DNA from: Strobilurus pachycystidiatus
Taxonomy: Eukaryota; Basidiomycota; Agaricomycetes; Agaricales; Physalacriaceae
Length of the DNA: 64,000 nt
Direction: 5' to 3'
NCBI GenBank assembly: GCA_019915135.1
Contig: JAHLMK010000023.1
Coordinates: 310,001 to 374,000 of the forward strand
Shown here: piece after piece, positions 57,283 through 64,000 of the stretch
Layout of the letters: each line of letters begins with the position of its first letter
Numbering within the stretch: position 1 is the first letter of the stretch
Translations under genes and position numbers: made by a program
The notes under the pieces: model-generated
Told to the model about the DNA's origin: nothing
The model's database searches: none
The model's input: the letters and a program-made list of their open reading frames with translations, nothing else

Positions 57283-58992
57283 ATGGCAGCTTCGAACATC
57301 GTAGCACAGGCGCTCCAAGATCTTATGGCTACAAGATGCGCGGCTTGTGAGTGCTCTTCGCTCAGAGGATATGTGCACGCGACGATGTATGCAGTGGCAG
57401 TGACCGTAATCGTCATCTACGAGCATCGTGAGTTTATTTGTTACAACATGTTCTCGCGTGCATTCAAACAGTACAATTCACAGTGCTCACGCTGGGCGAG
57501 GAGGTCAGTTCTTGCTCTCTCGTTCAAGGCTGCAAGCTATGTAAGATTGATCGATTTGTCTTTAGGTCACACTCATCTGGGTGAGTTTTATCGCTCATCT
57601 GTGGCTCCCCAGTTCGATTCACGCATTTCCAGAGGAGCCAGTGGACGACGGGGAAAATTCTTTTCATATTTGTGAGCCCTTCATCGGAGGCTAACTGCGC
57701 CTTTACATCTATTGCGATAGAACCGATACTATACGCTCTTTTCCGTCTTGTGTGTCTTCGTTTTCATCTGCGAATACCTGCTATTCGGTGTTTACAATCG
57801 TCTAGACTAAACACCTACGGTGCGCTACCACGCTAGGTTGCTACGCCTCTTAACACGCCGGAACTGCAGGTGTTTTCTCACCGACAGTCAGCGATTCCGT
57901 GAGTTCTTCCTTTGAAAAGTTGCATGGGCATTGATTGGGTCCGTAGTTGTATACCTTCATCCTTCCGACGCTTGCAGTTACCTGAACTTTCTACAGCTGT
58001 CAGTCTTGATGTTCAGTGTCACAGTCAAAAGTCCTCATATATTACAAAGGCAATTGGTTCTTTCAATGGCAAGGCTGGACAGGACTCGTCGGCTGTATGG
58101 TGGCTGAAGGTGCGTCGGATCTATATGGTTCATGATCTAGGGACCGCCAAGTTGACGTCGGTCGTTCATCTCTAGCGATCTTACAAATGCGCCTCTATGC
58201 CTTATACTTCCTGGACAAAAGAGTATTAGCTCTGATGGTGTCAACATTTCTTTTTTCTTCGGCATCTGCGGGTACAATCATGGGCCTAGCGCTCCACCAT
58301 TTAAAGAGTATGTACGCCTGTTCTGTTTCGTGTACTTCGCTGATAGCAGCCTAGTTCAATCGCTTTCACTATCGGGGGTTCAATTTTGCCAGGCTACACC
58401 TGAATCTGTACCCTCGTATTTCTACGCTTTCTGGATCCCTGTCTTAGCGTTCGAGACTCTGCTGTGTGTCTTAGCTTTGTACAGAGCGACCACCTCTGGT
58501 GGCGCAGTCTTTGACTCCGGGAGACGTCTCGTTCATGTTCTAGTGCGAGATTCGGTGTTCTATTTCTTAATGTAGGCGTGTTTCTAGTTCGTAGTGTCCA
58601 TGATCTGAACAACCCATCCTAACAGCATGTTCGCAACGTATTTGACCAACTTACTTGTGTGGACTGCCGGAAGGGTACGTCCAGCCAACGTCTTGTCGTA
58701 TGATGGTGCATTGAACGTTGACACTCCGACGATCCAGGTCACTCTGCTCGAGATTCCTATTGGATTCTCAATCGCGATGTCATGCGTTCTAACCAATCGA
58801 CTTGTTCTGAACGTTCGAAGGACAAGAATAAGAATGGAAACCCAGGGCCCGCACCACGAGTCCGGTGGAGTACATTCCAGCGTGATTGACAATTCGCGCA
58901 ACGTCTCAAGAATTTCCGCTCGAGACATGATAGAATTGAGGTCGATGAGGTCGGAGCCTTACGTCTGCGAAGATGGATTCCATGTTCTCTAG
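57283..58992 (+). CDS. 7TM orphan membrane protein of the DUF6533 type, copy 1
   Basis: Eleven exons give about 359 residues in frame: 57283-57346, 57395-57427, 57472-57503, 57566-57580 (15 nt), 57633-57671, 57721-57787, 57870-57898, 58025-58109, 58176-58307, 58355-58571 and 58626-58992. The first exons build the conserved N-terminus, YEHLQFTVLTLGEEVTLIW then WTTGKILFIFNRYYTLF, as in the mushroom-specific DUF6533 family. Later come WQGWTGLVGCMVAEAILQM with RLYALY, FWIPVLAFETLLCVLALYR and VLVRDSVFYFLMFATYLTN. Function of the family is unknown. The introns of 82 and 126 nt around the seventh exon are longer than the rest and their borders are less sure. The C-terminal 70 residues are hydrophilic. 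Confidence 0.8.
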
Positions 58993-59185
58993 ATAGTGAT
59001 TCCGGTCTTTTTGTATACCTACACAGTTGTCAAATGTAAGTACAATCGTTTGTAGTTTCCAGCTATGGATTCTTGTTTGATAGGCACTGATCTGGAGTAA
59101 CTACGGAATATCCTCCGCAGTTGGCTTCACACCACGATGCGGATCTGACGACGAGACCGGGTAACACCACTTTCTTCAGTGGACC

Positions 59186-60481
59186 ATGTCGAGCGATGTG
59201 AGAGTGCTGCAGGACGTGTAAATTTTCGGGTACCTTCTCAATCTGCGACTGACAATCGTTCCAGATTCATTCACAACTGTTGGCACCTATGCGCGGTCGC
59301 GTTTCTTTATTGGGATCACCTAATAACCATAGGTGGGCCATCTCCCCACCGTTATTTCTCCGGGAGAGGAGCTGATACTATAGGCAAGGCCGGGAATATG
59401 AAAATATTTGGAAGCAGGCCAGGACCACAAGCGCACGACTTTTCTTCCTCAATCGTTACCTGGCATTTGTTGCGAATATCTCTGCCATGGCCACTGAACT
59501 TCTTGACCTGGACAACGCAGTCAGCTTATCCTCCAAAAAGTGCCGTTCAACCCTTCTCATATCATGTCGCCCAGAGCTGTCGAAAATACAATCTTTACCG
59601 TCAAATAATTCTCATTGTCACCCAAGTCATTGTGTGTGGTATGTTACCTACACTTTCTGCGCCATAAGACCTCACCCTTCATTCAGTTCTCCTTACCATT
59701 CGGATATACGCCCTATACGCATGCAGCACTCGAATTTTGACCTACATGTCGGCGAGCGGTCTCATCTTAGCCGGCATATCGTGTGTATGAATCCTTCCCA
59801 CACGTTCCTGGTTTACATTGTTCTTATCCTATCGCCCATAGTGGTCTCTCTTCTCCCAGAAACACGTGGACCATCCACAAGAATTCTGGTCAGGTTGTCA
59901 TATTGGTTTGGACCGAGATACGTGCGTACTTTGTGCAGAGCCCGAGTTCTTTGTGTGTTGATAATCATGAGAACAGCGCAACGCGAATTGCATCGGCGTG
60001 GGAAGCACTCTTTATATACGACACTACCCTTTTCGCGCTCACCATCCTCAAGTCGCGTCAACGTGAGTACTCGGACATCATCGCATTGTTGGTCCGCGAC
60101 GGCGCTGTCTATTTCGCCTTGATGGCTATCGCCAATCTCTTCAACATCTTGACCTTCTACGTCAGTGCTCATCGCTAGGTCATCATGAGCTCTGGTTAAC
60201 ACCGTCCACAGATTGCTCGACCTTACCTTCGAGGAGGACTGTCCTCCTTCGCGAGCTGGTTAGTTATACGATCCATCCACCGCTTTGAGTCTAATGAGGC
60301 GCTTAGTATATCGGTCACCATGATGTCCCGATTAATGCTGAATCTCCATGAAAACACCCGCTCCGAGGCAGTCGTAACAAACACTTGGATCACCTTTGGC
60401 AGAGACTTAGACTTGACTCGGACTGGTGTTCGTTATCAACAGGATTTTGATTTGGACTCAGCCAACGGTAGCGATAATTAA
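59186..60481 (+). CDS. 7TM orphan membrane protein of the DUF6533 type, copy 2
   Basis: Nine exons give about 295 residues in frame: 59186-59217, 59265-59332, 59389-59519, 59575-59638, 59687-59784, 59842-59925, 59972-60160, 60212-60258 and 60307-60481. The protein reads CAVAFLYWDHLITIG, EYENIWKQARTTSARLFFLN, YNLYRQIILIVTQVIVC, RIYALYACSTRIL, IASAWEALFIYDTTLFALTI, LLVRDGAVYFALMAIANLFN and ends with VTMMSRLMLNLHE before a hydrophilic tail. The family is the same as copy 1, 0.2 kb upstream, but the two differ strongly, so this is an old pair rather than a recent duplication. No function is known; a membrane sensor or receptor role is guesswork. Confidence 0.85.
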
Positions 60482-60971
60482 GATAGCGCCTCACGAATAC
60501 GATAGTCTGTATGATGTATTAGTATGTACTTGTATCAGCAGTGAAATCCTACAACATGTCATCCGCCAGCGAGACCGTTGTAAGCAGCAACTGACAAAGC
60601 GATCAGTGTGGCTCGAACCCATACAAGAGCCCGTATCCACCTCAGTTTTCCGAGTGATTATCACGCGCATCTACGCCACGCCGAGCCTCACCATCTTTTC
60701 AGCTGGGTCTGACACCGTAAGGAATACTTGTGAGCGAGGTGCACGACATCAAAATCACCGATTTCGTGGTTCTTGTCCAACGACGAGTTGCTTGCTTGCA
60801 TCTCCTTACACCAGGGGAAGCCCCGTGTAGACATTGTCGTGTACCCCCTTCTTCATTGCACGCCTTGAAGTCTCGGTCACCTTCGACTCAGAATGCCAAC
60901 ACAGTAAGGGCTACATACAGATTAATTTGATGTCCTCCAAAGACGCAAATAGGAAGATATGCTCTGACACG
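60482..60971. other. Intergenic between convergent genes
   Basis: Only short meaningless frames are seen. Probably 3' regions of the 7TM gene and of the hydrolase gene. Confidence 0.45.
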
Positions 60972-62263
60972 TTATAGTCTACTCGTGGGCGCACCGTTGA
61001 GATCGCCAGACAAGATACCGAAGATGACGTCGGCGAGGGCATCTGGAGCCTCTTGGACGATCTGAAAAGACATTAGTTGATGTAGCACGATAGCGAGGTC
61101 ACTCACCAAATGCCCACAATCGGGAACGCGAGTGATAGAGGCGAACTTGCGTCCGTCACGCAGTAACGAGTCTTGCTTCTCTCGAGAGCTACCAGGAGAT
61201 ATCAACGATTATCCTCAAAGCAGATGCGAGCACATACAACATGTCATTGCGCGCGCCGTATATCAGATGCACTGGCATGTAGGTACCGGTTTTATTCAGA
61301 GCATGAACAGCCGCAATTCCATTTCCAGCGTTATGAAATGGCGTAGATTCTTCCTTGGGGGTGCATCTCAAGGCCACACCTCCGCGCTTTGTATCTGACG
61401 CCAGACCATGTTCCTAGTATGGATGTCAGTTGGAGATGACGTGGGGGATGAGTACGACTTACAACATATATATCTAAGACGCGCGGGTCCCACATGCTCC
61501 ACGGGGCTCTCTTTGCTAAGTACTTGTGTGCGGCTTCTTTGCTTGGCCAATGATCACGACGCGCCGGGATGGTCATAAGAGCGATTTCGTAGATGGGTGT
61601 ATCGATGCCTGTCATATCCTCGGTCCAGATCGCGGGCTCGACCATGATGAGTGCGTCGAATGGTGCACGGTCGTAGAAGGACGTTGACAAAGCGCTGCGT
61701 GACATGAGGCGCGGGATGGAAGGATGTTTGGTAGGCTTACGCGGAGGCTGCACCCGCTGAATGGCCGAGGAGCACCACTTTGTCGTGTGGACGCTTCGTT
61801 GGCGATATGATAGTGTTGTAGAGGGTTGCACAGGCGTCGGCGTAGTCTTGAATTGCTACAGAACTAGTCAGTCGGCTGTCAGGCGATGATGCAAGGGGAG
61901 AAGGCTCACTAAATTCCCAGTCATCCTTTGTTATCGTTTCTCTGTTCAGTTCGGCGGATTCGCCGTGTGTCTGGGCGTCGATGGACCAAGCTTCGCGAAT
62001 AGAAAATGCCTTCTCTTTAGCAGTTGTGTCGAATAAGCGTTGAATTGGTATTTGCCAGTGTTCCTTATCTGGAAGAGCACACGATGAGCGCCAGGAAATG
62101 GATGACGAAGAGAGGACTCACGGAAGCCGGTACCGTGAGTGAAAATCAACACATACGCCTCACGGTCTAAAGGGACCTCTCTGTAAGGACGATATCGATT
62201 GACCACCGACTGCAATTCTGTCCCGGAGATGCTGGTGCTGATCGTGAAAGTGTCGACGTCCAT
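60972..62263 (-). CDS. Alpha/beta hydrolase, single domain
   Basis: Seven exons, 62263-62122, 62068-61910, 61855-61741, 61694-61463, 61413-61238, 61188-61107 and 61061-60972, give about 331 residues with all frames kept. The fold is an AB-hydrolase: an oxyanion strand LIFTHGTGFHKEHW, an Asp-rich DAQTHGESAELN loop, the nucleophile elbow LLGHSAGAASALS, the acid likely in HLIYGARNDMF and the catalytic His in VPDCGHLIVQEAPD. The protein has no signal peptide, so it is probably cytosolic or peroxisomal. Similar short hydrolases occur in fungal lipid, toxin-detoxification and secondary metabolism, but no substrate can be assigned. Next to it lie a palindrome and an aldo/keto reductase gene. Confidence 0.85.
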
Positions 62264-63080
62264 GGTAGGGCAACAGTAGCACCGTCGGCAGCAGCTGGAA
62301 CCCTTTTGGATCACCACGGGGATCAGACGGGGAGAAGAAGTTTTCGTCCAATTCTACAGCGGCACGGAAACAAGCAACGGGAAGTCTGTCCCACCTGACC
62401 GCTGTCGTCCAGATTGGCTCATTGGGGAGCGCGCGCGACAACAACGGAGAAGAGCAATTCGGGATGAGGGTAAGAGCCTAAGACTCAGAGTCTTAGTAAG
62501 AGTTGAGTCGTGACTGCATTCGGCCGAAATGGCCGCTGTACATGTAATTCCCACTTGCTCTCATCTACGATCTGACATACGCTGCAAATGTTCAATCGAA
62601 TGTTCAGCTTGCAGAACCTCTAATGGAGTCTTTTGGCGCGGCAAACGCAATTGTCACTATGTTCTGCTAGCGAAACAAGTCGAAAAAGGAGTAGTTTCTC
62701 TCTCCGAACGAGTTCTAGTCTGCCAATTTGGAAGCTCCCCTTCAGTTGACTTTCACCAACCAATTTGACCTGTAAAGGTCTGCAGTTTGATGCTTCGATA
62801 CAAGCTAACATATCCAACGTAGCTCATACACTTTCTCAAGATGACTTCCCCAGATGTTATCGTAGATGGAACTACCGTGACCTCCCAACATGACCCAAAC
62901 AAGGCCTCCCTCGTACTCCTCAAGACAGGACACTTTGGCGGTTCACGCTGTCGAACATACGTCCATCTTTTCATCCGCCTCAGACGTCCCAGACGTACAT
63001 CGAGCCCACAATATCTGTTGCTTCACGCTACGCGGCTTCAATTCTCTACTCTACATCTAATCTATATCCGGGACTCTTTC
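62264..63080. other. Intergenic with a 19-bp palindrome
   Basis: Contains the palindrome CTAAGACTC-A-GAGTCTTAG at 62478-62496, upstream of the hydrolase start. A plus-strand ATG at 62841 in good context opens a 183-codon frame that runs antisense over the reductase gene; only its first 40 residues lie outside that gene, and I do not call it. Confidence 0.45.
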
Positions 63081-64000
63081 TTATTCTATACATTCTTGGC
63101 ACTTAGAACCTGTCGGGAAGGTCCAAGGCCGGGCGGCCGAAAGTTGGCTGAAAGACGCGTCAAAGGTGATCATTCCGACAGAAGGGAAGGGATTTCGTAC
63201 AAGAGCCTCAGGCTTGTTATCCAGGATAGCGTCGATCTTCTCCATAATTTCTGGTGTGAGTTTAGGGATGACGTCCAATGCGCGCAGGTTCTCTTCGAGC
63301 TGCGCTGGCTTCGTAGCACCGAGGATGACGGTTCCGGTGTTGGGACTCTTAGCCACCCATGCCAATGCGAGAGCGGACATCGAGGTGCCTAGGTCTGTAG
63401 GTGGAACACATGAGTATGAATACTCGTCAGCGTAAAAAAAACGTCGTACTGGTCGCGAGCGTAGTAAGCTCCTTGACCTTGCGAATTTTCTCGAGACCTT
63501 CAGCTTCGCTCAGAGTCTTCAGCTGATCCTTGAAAAAGTCTTTGCCGGTATCGAAGCGAGAGCCTTCGGGGATACCGTCGTTGTACTTTCCAGTCAACAG
63601 GCCACTGGCAAGAGAAGACCAAGTCGTAGTGCTGATTCCGTAGTGCTTGTAGAGAGGTGCGTATTCCTTCTCGGGACGCTCTCGGTGCAGCATGCTGTGG
63701 AAGAATCATTCATATTTAGCTAGAGGATGAAGTGAATGAACAAACTGGTGTTGGCATTGCTCAGCAATGGGTCCAATCAGACCAAGCTTGTCGGCGACGT
63801 CTAGTCTCAGCATGAGTTGCTATACAAGTTCCAAGCAGAGACGCCACTTACGCCACGCCTCTTCTATTTCGACTGCAGCCCATTCCGACGTACCCCAATA
63901 ATGAGCCTAAAACATACGCATAATTGGTCACAAAGCATGGCAGATCGATACTAGATAAGACTTACCCAGCCTTGGTCGATCACGTAGTTGAACGCGCGTA
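63081..64000 (-). CDS. Aldo/keto reductase of the Kv-beta type, C-terminal part
   Basis: The gene runs off the right edge; its start lies beyond 64000. Exons in the window are 63394-63081, 63694-63450 and further pieces above 63760. The visible protein reads FNYVIDQGW at the edge, [22 protein letters not shown] then [41 protein letters not shown] and [39 protein letters not shown]. This is the order of the voltage-gated potassium channel beta-subunit-like reductases (AKR6-type), which are soluble NADPH-dependent enzymes in fungi. The catalytic Asp, Tyr, Lys and His are in the part outside or at the edge. The last residues before the stop at 63081 (after SVGMITFDA) look unusual for the family and may belong to an unseen intron. 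Confidence 0.85.

Noticed and set aside
62841..63392. Plus-strand 183-codon frame starting in good ATG context
   Set aside because: Most of it is antisense to the aldo/keto reductase exon, and the free first 40 residues match nothing I know.

Overview
The window is nuclear DNA of a filamentous basidiomycete, most likely an Agaricomycete. The support is indirect but consistent: genes are packed on both strands and cut by many GT-AG introns of about 45-65 nt. The gene content fits mushrooms: a KDZ-type transposase remnant, two 7TM orphan-family genes of the DUF6533 kind common in mushroom genomes, an ERT1/AcuK zinc-cluster regulator with PAS-like region, a Fus3/Kss1 MAP kinase and two Delta12-type desaturases. 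All exon chains given here were joined by eye and kept in frame; none was checked against transcripts.

Layout. 1-5.5 kb: KDZ transposase fragment, an F-box-like gene, then about 2.2 kb of short dyad repeats, a 105-bp tandem array and a 480-bp MITE-like insertion with an 8-bp target duplication. 5.5-9.8 kb: a Zn2Cys6 transcription factor followed by a URC1-type uracil-catabolism gene on the same strand. 10.2-20.4 kb (minus): a histidine-phosphatase-fold membrane protein that has lost its catalytic residues, a compact SRP72-like protein, a TPR-SET methyltransferase, and a large alpha/beta-hydrolase protein. 20.9-24.8 kb: an aldo/keto reductase whose frame requires a 5-nt and a 1-nt exon, a small orphan gene, and a tiny cytochrome oxidase subunit gene. 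26.8-30.1 kb: a divergent pair of fatty-acid desaturases. 30.1-33 kb: no gene that I can defend. 33-36.6 kb (minus): SLM1-like PH-domain protein and a TEY MAP kinase, with a 735-bp hAT-like MITE just upstream of the kinase. 38.2-45.6 kb: a low-complexity scaffold-like protein, RHO1 and a bHLH factor. 45.6-50.3 and 51.5-55 kb are gene-poor. 50.3-51.5 kb: ERT1-like regulator. 55-64 kb: an ammonium transporter, two neighbouring 7TM orphan genes, an alpha/beta hydrolase and the C-terminal part of a second aldo/keto reductase running off the right edge.

Functional links are modest. RHO1, the SLM1-like protein and the MAP kinase all belong to cell-wall, TORC2 and polarity signalling and lie within about 10 kb. 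URC1 directly follows a zinc-cluster factor, which recalls the URC1/URC2 pair of yeast uracil catabolism. The two desaturases share one divergent promoter. The most unusual sequence observation is exon architecture: micro-exons of 1, 5, 6 and 15 nt in three genes, where the shortest ones supply conserved active-site or fold residues.
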